A DNA stretch of 64,000 nucleotides from Stratiolaelaps scimitus (taxonomy: Eukaryota; Arthropoda; Arachnida; Mesostigmata; Laelapidae). The DNA lies in contig JABWDB010000015.1 of the NCBI GenBank assembly GCA_019614645.1, forward strand, positions 2,046,001 to 2,110,000, read 5' to 3'. This document shows, piece by piece, positions 52,009 through 62,576 of the stretch; within the stretch, counting starts at the first letter, position 1; each line of letters starts with the position of its first letter. Made by a program: the position numbers and the translations under genes. The notes under the pieces are model-generated. The model had not been told where the DNA came from. It made no database searches and was given only the letters and a program-made list of their open reading frames with translations.

Positions 52009-55000
52009 ATGCATGCCAGCAGCACATCGAGCTCAACACAGGCAGATGAGAATGAATTGAACAAGTTCTCCCTGTCAAAACTTGCACAGCGCAGGTACGT
52101 CTCTGTGTGTGTGTATTCACGAACCACTGTCGAAACTTTATTGGGAAGCGGATAGGAAAACTGCTGTACCCCTCTTTTTTTCAATTGGTACCTTACCACG
52201 AGAAAACGGAACACAAGTGCTGAAAACCTACTCTGTACACTCATTCCATTGCATTACAGTTGCTGTATTTTTGTGGGAGGGTGCCGATTTCTGCTACCAG
52301 CCATCCTGATTATGGCCATAATCGGAGTTTTTTATGTGTACTTCAGCAAGAATAATGAAGGCCAGCTGAATCAAGCCAATCCTCCGATCACGTTGGTACC
52401 ACAGGCACAGATCCTAAAAATGGCCGAGTCCCTCCGAAGACTCCCGAGACAAGTAGCTGCGTTGAGGGATATGGTATCGTTGTCGCATACAAAGACAAAA
52501 ATGGAGTCCTCACCCGTGCATGGGGAAGTTCGCAGGGTGTTTAACATAAGCTGTGATTACGACCGTTATCGAATTAGTCCATATGCTACGGCAATCATCT
52601 CAAGCCTCTGGCATGTTAAGGACAACATTGACGATGGAGCCGGAGAATTCAACGTGCGTTATAAGGTGTGTGTTTGTGTACAATGTGCATAATTATTCAG
52701 TGATCACTTCTGGAGGCTCATTTCCAGCTAGAAATCGTTCGGCGGTTCTGGGTATATTGGTATGCTGGAATTGGACATTATTGAAGTGGAGCTTGCCCAG
52801 TTCAACATACAATGATGGACTTAGAAATGCCAGCAATCTAGGATTGATTCGTTATCGCTTCAGTTACCTGTTGGTGGCGTACGTTTGGTCTTGCGACTTC
52901 CGTGTCACGGGTAAAGCATAGCTTCTGTTATTCGTAACGAATCTGTAACACCTGTTCTCAAGCGAGCTTCCTAACGGCATGTGTTTCAGATCGAGGCCAC
53001 AGTGTCAATCCCCTTCCTCGGTGCTTACATCGCGGTGATGTTCAACGCAATTAGAACAAACTTGACGTTCGTTTATCACTATGTCGACAGTTTCCAACCG
53101 TTTCAGCCGATCTGGATGATCGAACGCCCAGTGATTTTAGGAGGACAGATATCGTTAGTGACGATTCCTACTTCAGCCTGTTGATGTTGCTTTTTGCAAA
53201 AAATGTGCTTGTGAGAAATAACGATGCCCAAAAATGGCGTACAATAATATTGAGTCAGGATAGCAGCTAGCGGCGAATGAATAGTCTAGTCCCGTGATTC
53301 AAACTTATCGATGCGAATTCTAAAAAGGAGAGTTGGGCCAGTGGCTTATACAGGAGACATTAATATACGAGCAGCGTCATATGTCACGTATAATACGAAG
53401 ACAGAGCACTTCTAATACAGAAGAGATGGTACGAATACAATGGTAAATAAAAATTTAATTAGCTCGTCCCAATAAGTTTTCACCGTTTTTTACAACCCCT
53501 TCGACACCCCCTCCCATCTCGTTGTTCGTTCAATCCTGTGGTGACTGTTTCTGCCTGCCACATATTCGTGTGCCATAGTGATCCCTTAAATATAGAGATT
53601 CCAACTCCTTCCGCTGTTCGTCAAAAAGCTGCTCAAGGAGCTCGGGCTTCATTGTTGAGCTGTAAAAAACAGCTCTGATGTGGCTTGCCAAGTTTAAAGA
53701 TTCTGACCTAAGCGCCGCACCACGTTCCGGTAAATCGCCCACCTTCGATGAGAATCGTTGTAGCACACTTGCAGGCCATCAGTTTAGTCAGGCCGTGGGG
53801 AGGAATTGCGCCTAGAATACCATTGCTAATAACATCTCCGCGATGGTTTTCATACGAAAGGTTTGTGTTTGATGTCCCTATGTCCTCATATACGTGCATA
53901 TAAGAAATCGGTTTGCTGTTGCCACTCAACATATTGCCTGGCTAACACGTTCATGCAGAAACAATCGCAGAAAACCACCGACAAGACGAAGTGGTCGTTC
54001 TTCACGATAATGGCAGGTCGCACATTGCGAAAGGCGTGAAGCTTGTCTCCCAAGGGTGGGAGGTCCTGCAGCATCCTCCCTTGAATCTAGTACCGACAGC
54101 TTACCGCTTTTTATCTCATCGTCAAATCGTATAAGTGATTAAACGTTTACGAATAAACAAGACCTCACTAAGTGGAGAAACACCTTATTCAAGAGCTCAA
54201 ACCGATCAAATTGTGGCTTGATGGATTCAATACTTAATGGATAAGTAATGACAATAGTATTCAGTGACTATATATATATTATATTTTACCATTTTGAGCT
54301 ATTTTATTGACCAGCTTAATATATATATATATATGAAATACGTGCATTTCTTTCACTTGCAAACGATTAATACTTGATTTCAGATTCGAATATCGCGCGC
54401 GCAGAAGCCCGGAAAACGGCCAGCTTCGTGGTTATTTTTGCTGCGCTGATCATGACGGGGCGCGGAGGGGAATACGCAGGACCAGATTCAGAATAAAGGC
54501 CAATGTCGACTTTACGTCGAAACATCTGCGTCTGCTAACCTGTCGCAGCGGTACGGATACCTGCGACACGACCTATGATGACGTGGTATGGGATATTTCG
54601 TGTTTAAATCGTAGTTAATTCACATTTAGGCTGGACTACAATGGTATGCAATTTTGGTGCATCACAATAGCAATATGGGTTGACAGAACTTTCAAATGGG
54701 TACGACACCGTGAGGCAGGTTTTTGTAGCTCAGCGAGATTCGACTTTACACGACAATTTTCAATGTCGCGAATTCGAGGAAGCGACAAGCGCTTAAAAGG
54801 GGTGTCCCAATAAGCCTCCGAAGATTGTGGGCATTGTGGTCGGCCAGTGCTTGGAAAACTATTACCTGTTTCTGGCTACATGTAGTGCGAGAGGTTCTGC
54901 TGAAATGTGGCAGTCACCCAAGGAATCTCATATATGAATATAAGCAGATGCGCATGTTACTTCTGTCACTTCTATCGTTCTGTCAACAGGTGCCCATTGA

Positions 55001-55127
55001 CAGCGACCTGGACTTCGAATCCATTGTGACAGTGTTCCTAGCCAACTGGGTGGGTCATAACCGTGAGAATGGCTCCCCAAGTGGCGTGTCCACGTGGTGC
55101 GAACTCGAAAGGAATATGGATATATAA
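52009..55127 (+). CDS. Array gene B: five-exon type II single-pass membrane protein, unknown family
   Basis: Exons are 52,009-52,094, 52,260-52,665, 52,990-53,153, 54,384-54,585 and 54,990-55,127. All have GT-AG borders and phases 2, 0, 2, 0, identical to A and C. The product is 331 aa. Residues 1-38 are a Ser/Glu-rich then cysteine-rich cytoplasmic tail. Residues about 39-57 are the transmembrane helix (FLLPAILIMAIIGVFYVYF). The ectodomain has Asn-Ile-Ser-Cys-Asp (Cys 127), the exon 3 motif NLTFVYHYV, and exon 4 with Cys-Cys, Leu-Thr-Cys and Thr-Cys-Asp-Thr. Exon 5 has FLANW and Thr-Trp-Cys-Glu. The six ectodomain cysteines could all pair. The same exon 1 frame is open upstream to 51,865, so an earlier start or an upstream exon is possible. 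An ATTAAA overlaps the stop. The family is not recognised. Confidence 0.75.
53463..54140 (+). mobile_element. Decayed mariner transposon in intron 3 of gene B
   Basis: The left end has a mariner-like terminal sequence (GTCCCAATAAGTTTTCACCG). Internal frames give WLAKFKDSDLS then PRSGKSPTFDE, the mariner DNA-binding region. Further on come VVLHDNGRSHIA and GWEVLQHPP, the last catalytic block of mariner transposases. Stops and frame changes separate the blocks, so the copy is inactive. It is inserted in the same orientation as the host gene. Confidence 0.85.
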
Positions 55128-56540
55128 TTAAAATATGTCGAAATCGACCGCAAGACTTAATGGTCAGGGTTCCATTTTAGCTTCCTGAGTTCCCTGACAA
55201 CTGAGTCGCGCGGTTGCCCCGGCGTAATTATCCATTGCAATCGAAACTACACCCACGTGGCAGTATGTGTGTGTCTATATGTATTTCTCGTTTCAGACAT
55301 CCATTCTAATTCGCAAAATCCTTACAAGCTTATCTATAGTAGATAATCTAATAGACATAATCGATTATATATTATTTATTCAAACATACAGTAATTAGGA
55401 ATTATTTCTAGGAATTATAGGGGGTATGGGAGGGGGGGGATTAACTGGGACCGGGGCTGAGGCCGACATTGTCCCGAGGAAGGCGATAGCATTGCCTCTC
55501 TGTATCACAGCGAGGGACAGGCGTTGCAGAAGGAAAGATCCTGCGCGCTTGTGCCCGGTGGCGCGGATCAGCCTATGGTAGACCCCCTCGAGGAAGTTAC
55601 TGCAATAAATATCGGGAGGGATACCTCATCTCGCTGGGGCCACGGCAGGATTCGTGGTTCACCCCGTTCCTTGCGTCCTATAAAATCTCGTTGATAGTAT
55701 TCCAAACCGAGTCTTTAACGTTATAATTAGCAAGCGCGGGGACCGCACGATACTGATTAGCACAAGTAAACAAGAATTAATTTAACGAGAACACTCGATA
55801 ACTCAGGGTGCCTTGTCATTTTACACACCCAAAAGATGACACATTTTATTGTAGCAGGCTGTATGTGACGTCATATGCGCTGTTCCTTGTGGTGTATGTA
55901 TGTTATTTGACACGTTCATTAATCTGATGCAGAACACATTCCTCAAATGTGTGCTCCTTCTAACGATTTGTTGAAATACAGGGGTGCTTTAAGTTTATGC
56001 CCACCACTGTAGTGCTCACCAAGTCTCCTGCTTGGCCTTCCTCTCAAAGACGGCTCTTGATGTTGAACGGCTCTGGACGACAGAGGCGACCAAAACGTCC
56101 GGGCAGGTGCGTACGCGATCGACCAGGGGCTGACGTAGTGCGGCAGTTATAATAGACGAAGGCGGATTGTACGATGACCAGTCATAAACTCAAGCGAACT
56201 GCCCAAGCACGCGTTAATCGTTTCGCTAGTGAAGAGTCTGAACCAGGTAGTACACTACACAGACGTAAACGCCGAGCGCCCTCGCGATACTACGAAGAAC
56301 CTATCATCTTCGTGGAATAAGGACGAAGAAGACGGGTAAGGACGAACAGGACCAAGCACCCAAGAAGGCTGCAGCTGCCAAGGGATCAAGGCACCCAAGA
56401 GACGGGCGAACAAGGAGGACGCTCTCCGCAGATGGAGATCCTGACCAGAAGAGCTGCTCAATTTTTGTATCTTCTAGAGATACAAATCGATTGCATATTG
56501 GTTAATAATGCTTGCCCTTGTTGTCGTTGTTTCAATTACA
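55128..56540. other. Spacer downstream of gene B
   Basis: Holds a G tract (55,430-55,440), a moderately GC-rich stretch (55,450-55,680) and a purine-rich stretch (56,300-56,430). No gene or known transposon is recognised. Confidence 0.5.
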
Positions 56541-56544
56541 TATT

Positions 56545-56692
56545 TCGTATTACGGCTAAGTGGTCTCTGGCTATCGGAAGCCAGAGGCCGAGGTTCGAGC
56601 CCTGCCGTGTGACATATAAGAGAGAGCTTAAGCATTGGAACAATTGCAGCTCCTTCAATAAACCAATAAACCTTTACCTTTACATATCTTAT
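56545..56692 (+). mobile_element. SINE family 3, best copy (tRNA-derived)
   Basis: The head GGCTAAGTGGTCTCTGGC resembles a tRNA A box, and AGGTTCGAGCCCTGCC is a clear B box. The body ends GCAGCTCCTTCAATAAACC then AATAAACCTTTACCTTTA. Head and tail together define the family. Confidence 0.85.
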
Positions 56693-57335
56693 CAGTATTC
56701 TGCTACAAATGAAAAGACTGTAAATTTTGTCCCAATGTCTATTCACTCTTAGTCGATAGAGATAGACGGCTGGACTCTGTACACCGATCGGGCGGATTGT
56801 CATAAGTAGTATGAAAATGGTTGATTGTCATAAATTGTGTGGAAATGTTTGAAAAACTCGGTAGCACAGTGTATTTTTCAATGTCACCTCGCCGCGATGG
56901 ACTAATGTTCACCGCGGACAAATGTCAACTAACGCAGTTGTCGTATCGCCAACCCGTCCGCAGAGATCAATAAATCATCGCCTCTGATTAATACACGAGG
57001 TTGTCAGAAAGAAACAGCCAGACGCAGGCCAATCTCGGAAGAGCTACAGAGTGCGATCTCACAATTTCACTGAAGTAAAACTGTGTTGTTCGTTAGGTAA
57101 CCTGAAGCCAAGACAGTAAGCCGTAGCACCTAGTAAATCTCCATGACTAAACGATAAGTCTGGACATTCAATGTTGGCTGTATGTAGATGGGAAAATCCA
57201 CTATACGTTCACTGGGTAGTTAGGGATAACTGTAGACAACAGTGAACCCATGCCAATCGCGGTTGACTTCTCGATAATATCTTACCACGCTCCCCACCTA
57301 CTCAATTTTCCTGCAGTAACTAAAAAGTTCATTCT
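56693..57335. other. No gene seen
   Basis: Short minus frames only, with no recognised element. Confidence 0.5.
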
Positions 57336-57337
57336 TC

Positions 57338-57515
57338 AGGCTGACTCACAGCCAACAATTGACATTCACGGAACTGCTTTCGGCATTGCTTCATAAGACG
57401 GACTTGACCTTTGAATGCAAATGTGCAATTTTGGGAATCAAACCCGCCCACCAACGTGTCTCCTCCGATTGTAAGACGCAGACGAATACGCCACGCCATC
57501 GGGCTCGACACATAT
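57338..57515 (-). mobile_element. SINE family 2 copy
   Basis: The plus strand reads the body (GACTCACAGCCAACAATTGA, AAGACGGACTTGACC) and then the reversed tRNA head. The reversed B box GGGAATCAAACCCGCC is clear. Confidence 0.85.
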
Positions 57516-57532
57516 TAAATAAAGTAATTCTC

Positions 57533-57645
57533 CGGGCTGACCCACAGTCAACAGTTAACGTCCACGGTGCTGCCGTCGGCATCGCTTCATAAGACGGACC
57601 CCTCAAAAATGCAAATACGCATTGGTACCTGCTGCATGGTGTCAC
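57533..57645 (-). mobile_element. SINE family 2 body, second copy in tandem
   Basis: Body only (GACCCACAGTCAACAGTTAA, AAGACGGACCCCTC). It lies about 20 bases from the previous copy in the same orientation, which suggests a tandem duplication or nested insertion. Confidence 0.8.
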
Positions 57646-57925
57646 TCGACCTCGAGAGGTTCAATGGACAATTGACGTAAAATTGCTTTTCTGAGTCGCG
57701 GTACAGTCCCGAGACCTTGGCTCTGACGTCTCAGACAGCCAGTCAAGTTACAGCGGCCTAATCGAATGACGTACAATGGGAACTGATTTTAAGGTGATTT
57801 GTGATTATATTATATCTCAGCATTGTGCCACCGGTTAGAAATTAAATACAGAATCAATTTTAGCTGGGAGTCAGTGAGTGGATAACAAAAACGAAGGTTG
57901 ACTGATAGCAGAGATTTTCGGAAAC
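57646..57925. other. Presumed upstream region of gene C
   Basis: No promoter element can be named with confidence. Confidence 0.3.
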
Positions 57926-60900
57926 ATGTATGCCGTGCCGTTATCGGGAAAAATGGGATATCACAGGTAAGCATCGATCGACCATGCGCCGATCTCGGGT
58001 ACGGTTGGTTGCCATCAAAACCACGGGCGTTTGCACACCGCGGCAAAATGATAGCCCACCATCCCATGTTTCTGAATTTTTTTGCTCAACCGTAAGTAGC
58101 CATGCCATGTTTCGCTATCAGTCATTCAAGGTCATCATTTTTCGGGCACATTGCACCAATATTTGGCCATCTAACTCAGATGTAGACGTTGATATCGAAA
58201 GTTGTCGTTTTGAGGCTGCGACGAAACGACCCGAAGTAGTAAGGTGCACGTGAAAAACGCTCCCTCCTCCGCAGAGGCTCAAACAGCCTTTGGACTTGTC
58301 GCGAAATTGCAGCCGAGGCTGGAGTCGAAACGAACGTCCCAAACGTGGAGAGATATATTCCGGCATTAGCAAATCTTGTTCATAGAAGACTCAAGCGAAG
58401 ACATTGAAGCACGCATCCAAGATTGAGCCTCGCTCGTAAACGCATTTCGTGGACCGAGGAGTGGCAATGTGTGCCGTTTTCCGATGAAAAGAGGTTCGAT
58501 CTCGATGGTCCTGATGGACATTCTTATAATTTCGGGAATTTGCGTAGTGGTTATTTTGGTCGGTATATGCCACAACGGAACAACCTATTTGGTCTTCGTG
58601 GACAGGCGCATGAATAGTCGTATCCGCGTTTGGAGGATTAACTTAGGAATCACGCCGAGAAGATCTGTACTGTAAGATCTAGAGCTGTTTTTAAGAGGTG
58701 GCACGCAGTATCCAACGCTACATGAGCTAAATAAGCTTTGGTCGCCAAGTGGGATGTTCTTGATCAAAACTTCTCACGTAAATATTTATGAATCTATGCC
58801 CAATCGATTAATTTCTGTTCTGAAGATCGGCGACGGCCCTGCAAAATACCAAAATTTGTAGGAGATTTCTAGTAAAGGTAAAGCTTTATTGGTTTATTAG
58901 AGGAGCTGAAATTTCACAAAGCTTAAGCTCTAACAGCTTAGTGGAACGATGTTAGAACTCGGTTGTGCTTGACAAACAACTAACTACACTATAATTTTGT
59001 CGCAGCCTCAAAACGATAATTTCCGATATCAAATGTCTACACCGGAGTTAGCCAATAGCCAACTATTGGTGGAATGTCCTTGAAATTTGACGACTTTGAA
59101 TGACTGGAATCGAAACTGCATTGCTACTTAACCAGGTGGAGGAAAAAAGCCAGGAGAATTGATTATTTTGTCACTGTGTGTATGATCGCCGCTTCGACAC
59201 CCCGTGGTCGTGGTTTGCCGGACATTGTTTGTTTGACGTAGATCTGTTGCAGTAAGTCAGCTAAGCTCGGTCTGACTAAGGAACCGCATATCCGACCGCG
59301 TAGTAGGATATGCGGTAGGTAGGCGGGTAGATAGGTGGTAGGCGGGTAGGTAGGTTGTAGTCGAACAATCGGCAAACGATGGGGGAAGCATCGACCCGAG
59401 GTCTTCCGTAAACGCCCTATCACCATAACGCAAACAGCGGTGCGGCTCTTGCTACACACACTACTGTCTTTTTAATCGTTCGTCGCTGGGCCGCTTTTAT
59501 TCAACCCCCGATGGTGAGACGATATCGATCCAATAACATCAGAGTTCGATCTCATACAAAAGCAATCGGAACAGTTCTGCCTCATACGGATTTATATTGT
59601 TGCAGGCGGCAGCTCTTTCGTGATGCGTTTCTCCACCTATTAGTGGTGGTATCTATTGCCGTTAGCATTGAACGAGTTCAAGGGAGAATACGCTATGGAG
59701 ACCCGATCAACCCGTCCAAATACGATAATCGCTCACCGCGTAAGTGGGTCCACCAGGTACTTGCCGATTTCAAGGGCGTCGCTAATCGGAAGCTTGCGGA
59801 AGACGTTGATGAAGGAACTATGATGGCGAGGTTCGAGGTTTGTACGTTTGCTTGTTAGACGGGATGTGTGAAGCTTCCAGGCCAGTAAATACCAACTAAT
59901 ACAAATACCCAGCACAATGTATAACTGTACCCTGCACAGTGACTGGTGATCCCATTTGGGTATCACACACACAGCCTTAGAAATTCTGTCCCACGAGGGG
60001 AGTATGTGGGCACTGGTGTAGCCTGCTTGCGTTGGTGAGTTCACGAGAGAGTATTCGTTTCGCGTGTTTTCTGTGGCGTCATGATTTCAGATGAACGTTA
60101 CGATGTCAGTACCAATGAGCGTTATTGGCGATGACGTCAACTCAGCCGCATACGTCATAGTAAATTTTCCCCAGGAAATGGCAACGATGGCATACGTCTT
60201 CCGGCTGTATGGTTGTAGCAAAACCGGATCCAAGAAACAAACTCAGCAAATTTCACTGAATTACTATCCAGACTATCTTAGCAGTGGCGACGACCGGGTC
60301 GAGCAGTTAAGTCAACCGTTTCAACTTCCAAGATTGAATTTTACCGCTTCTAATATGGGTCTAAATCGTATTGGCACACGGCGGCTCTTGTCTGACGCGA
60401 CACCCGTCCGCGCGCCCTATGACACGGGGATCTCGTAACCGCTAGTGGCGTGAACGCCTTAAGCATGTCGTTGCGTTAAGATTCAAGATAAGGACTCCCA
60501 AGCGTCTTCTGAATAAGCTGTAACGCTTATACGTATTCAGACGTGTATAAGAATCATAGGCTAATATGGTTCGCGATGCCCAATTTCGTCATATTGCAGA
60601 TTCCGATCAAGGTTCCACAAGGAGCGACCAATGGGTTATGAAGTCGGAACTTTCCAATGCGAACCGTCGACGCGGACCATCAATGGGAAACAAATCTCGA
60701 CCAGTGACATCAATGCAGTGTTCGTCTATGATGTTGGCTTCCAACTGATGATGCTTCAGGTCTGTGACAAAACGTGGTCCAAATGTCGATCGATGGATGA
60801 TACGCCGGTACGTATGAGCACGTTCGCCCGCATGGAAAACTTCACACGCTATGCTGTCACTATCCCCAAGCAAGTGTTTCTTTTTCGGCCCGATAGCATA

Positions 60901-62046
60901 CGCTTGCTCCGGGGATAGTGAGTGTCTTCCATGGCGCACCTGCTCTTTAATATGCACATCATCGAAACACTTTTTAGGCTCCAGCACGTACAAATAGATG
61001 TTAGTTCTTCCTCCGCCACAATCGTTCGATACTTCGAGGCAGATTCGTATATTAATTTTTATATTCAACCAACCATAGGGCTTTACATTTTTAAAAGGGT
61101 TTCGTGATTATCCGAACACCTAGTGAACAAACGAAATTCGCCGTTCGCCTGCTTTTTCGAAACAGTAAGTGCAATCTTTATGAGGAGTAGAGTAGAAAGC
61201 ACTCGCAGCACGAACCATATGGAGATCATGGCGGTCATTCGTCACCGTGTCATGCCCCCGCCCAACAGAATTCCACGTCTGAACGGTATCAGTCCGTTGA
61301 CAGCAAGTGTTGAGCCCGGGCTCGGATCCACGTACAGCCGACACCTTGCAACTGACATCCAGCTCACTGGGCGCACACAGGACGAGATTGCCCTAAGGTG
61401 AATCTGGATCGTGCGCATATCACATCGCTTGAATCCCGGATCTGTGCTGGGCATCGGCGCTCTCTCCACCATATCCTGTGGTATCGGTTGCATTATTCAT
61501 GCAGTGAACGTTGTTCGTTTGTCGCACTGGAACACAAGATATTATCCGTGCTCTTCTCTGGTATCGTTCGCCGTTGGCTGGCCGCTCGACAGGCGACAAC
61601 ACACGGGTAGCCGCTAGCGGTCTTGGCACGGTACCACGGTGAAGGGGCGAGGTGTCGAGAAATACTCGGGGAGTTTAAAATGCACTATATGAAGTTGTTA
61701 TACTAACTACTACTAATTACTATTTGTTAATTACTAGCGCAATTTTCTCCATTGACATTCACGTGGGCGTGTCGCTACCGTGGCAGCTTAATTATTTAAC
61801 TCGCCGCTGTCCGGACAGGTTTCCGGTGATGGGAACGTAACCGAGCTGGAAACCTCGATGGCGCATTCGCGCATAATGTTCCTGGCCTCGTGGCCCAAAG
61901 AAGACACCACCGCCGAGTATTCTCTAAAGGACTTGGTTGACGCGAATATCGCCCTGCAAACTGGAAAACGAGTTGGGTCAGCTGACCTTCAGCTGTCGGA
62001 CGTCGGGCCAACACCTGCAACCGCAGAGCTAAGGGCGGAACTATAA
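57926..62046 (+). CDS. Array gene C: five-exon type II single-pass membrane protein, unknown family
   Basis: Proposed exons are 57,926-57,966 (donor CAG|GTAAGC), 59,606-59,837, 60,091-60,434, 60,600-60,807 and 61,819-62,046. Phases are 2, 0, 2, 0 as in A and B, and the product is 350 aa. A 13-residue tail precedes a weaker transmembrane segment (about 21-35, AFLHLLVVVSIAVSI). Exon 3 starts NVTMSVPMS, like EATVSIPF in B, but carries about 60 extra residues at its end. Exon 4 keeps three cysteines. Exon 5 has FLASW, like FLANW in B. The exon 2 Cys-Asp and exon 5 Trp-Cys-Glu are both absent, leaving four ectodomain cysteines. Exon 1 could instead end at the CC|GTAAGT donor (58,092), also phase 2. 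The last exon could instead be 60,985-61,107; the 61,819 exon fits better by motif and by its initial Val codon. Confidence 0.6.
58240..58690 (+). mobile_element. Decayed Tc1-like transposon in intron 1 of gene C
   Basis: Frames on plus give CREIAAEAGVETNVPNVERY (helix-turn-helix region), then RKRISWTEEWQCVPFSDEKR followed by FDLDGPDGHSYNF. This is the first catalytic block of Tc1/Tc3-type transposases, with Asp in Phe-Ser-Asp-Glu-Lys. The downstream Asp/Glu blocks are not seen and frames change, so it is a truncated dead copy. Confidence 0.85.
58872..58975 (-). mobile_element. SINE family 3 tail in intron 1 of gene C
   Basis: The plus strand starts TAAAGGTAAAGCTTTATTGG, the reverse complement of the family 3 terminus, then GAGGAGCTGAAATTTCACAA. 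The head is not clear. Confidence 0.7.
59283..59362. repeat. GTAG/GCGG microsatellite with a small hairpin
   Basis: Perfect 10-base inverted repeats (CCGCATATCC / GGATATGCGG) are followed by a GGTAGGTAGGCGGGTAGATA-type repeat. It lies within intron 1 of gene C. Confidence 0.85.
61123..61617 (+). other. Open frame with in-frame stop inside the last intron of gene C
   Basis: One reading frame runs from 61,123 to 61,617, broken only by TGA at 61,399-61,401. Before the stop are about 92 residues. Just before it lies AG|GTGAAT in phase 2, like the exon 1 donors of the array. After it comes a hydrophobic stretch (VLGIGALSTISCGIGCIIHA). It may be the debris of another array copy or chance. No AG acceptor lies between the stop and the hydrophobic part, so normal splicing does not explain it. 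Confidence 0.3.
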
Positions 62047-62466
62047 TATAAAATGTCGATACCTCCTGTCTTATCTTCTGTTTTCCTTCCCTATTTCTTG
62101 TTTTCTTAATCTCGACCCATAGTTACGGTAGAATTAACTACTACTTTAACTTAACTACGTTTTTGCCAGGTCTGAAAACCATTACCCCAGCGAGGGGCTT
62201 ATTGCTTGTCATCGTTTAGCGTTACGTGCATAAAGGAATTGATAATATGGCATCTTGAAGGAAGGACAACAAGGTTTCGGTAATATCAGTCCGCCTGGAG
62301 TCGGAAATATAAACGCCATCTCCAGGCGTACTAATATTTCGAATTAAGTAATTCTAAGTAAGATAATTCAAGTGGTAGGTGCTATATAGGGTCATATGAT
62401 GAAATCTGAAAGCTTTTTACGGTTGTGGGCTTCGGGAAATTTAATAAAACACGACTTAGATAATTG
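62047..62466. other. Downstream of the array, no gene seen
   Basis: AT-rich, with an AATAAAA at about 62,450. No other feature is recognised. Confidence 0.5.
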
Positions 62467-62550
62467 ATTCATAGTAATACCTAAAGGTTAAGAGCTGAGG
62501 CCTGTCAGATAGGGGAACCGCTGAGGGTCAGCTCGAAAAAAAAAAGAATT
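62467..62550 (+). mobile_element. SINE family 1 tail
   Basis: CATAGTAATACCTAAAGGTT, then CTGTCAGATAGGGGAACCGC and a poly-A tail after GGTCAGCTCG, as in the copy at 20,650. Confidence 0.85.
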
Positions 62551-62576
62551 TATTCAAACGAAGGCAGCAATATTAT

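Noticed and set aside
57898..58095. Longer exon 1 for gene C ending at CC|GTAAGT
   Set aside because: A strong donor in the right phase, but it would read through an excellent CAG|GTAAGC donor, and the shorter exon matches the short tails of A and P2. Not excluded.
60922..61107. Terminal exon of gene C at 60,985-61,107
   Set aside because: In phase, but it lacks the Phe-x-x-Ser/Asn-Trp motif and the initial Val codon. The exon at 61,819 fits better. Kept as an alternative only.
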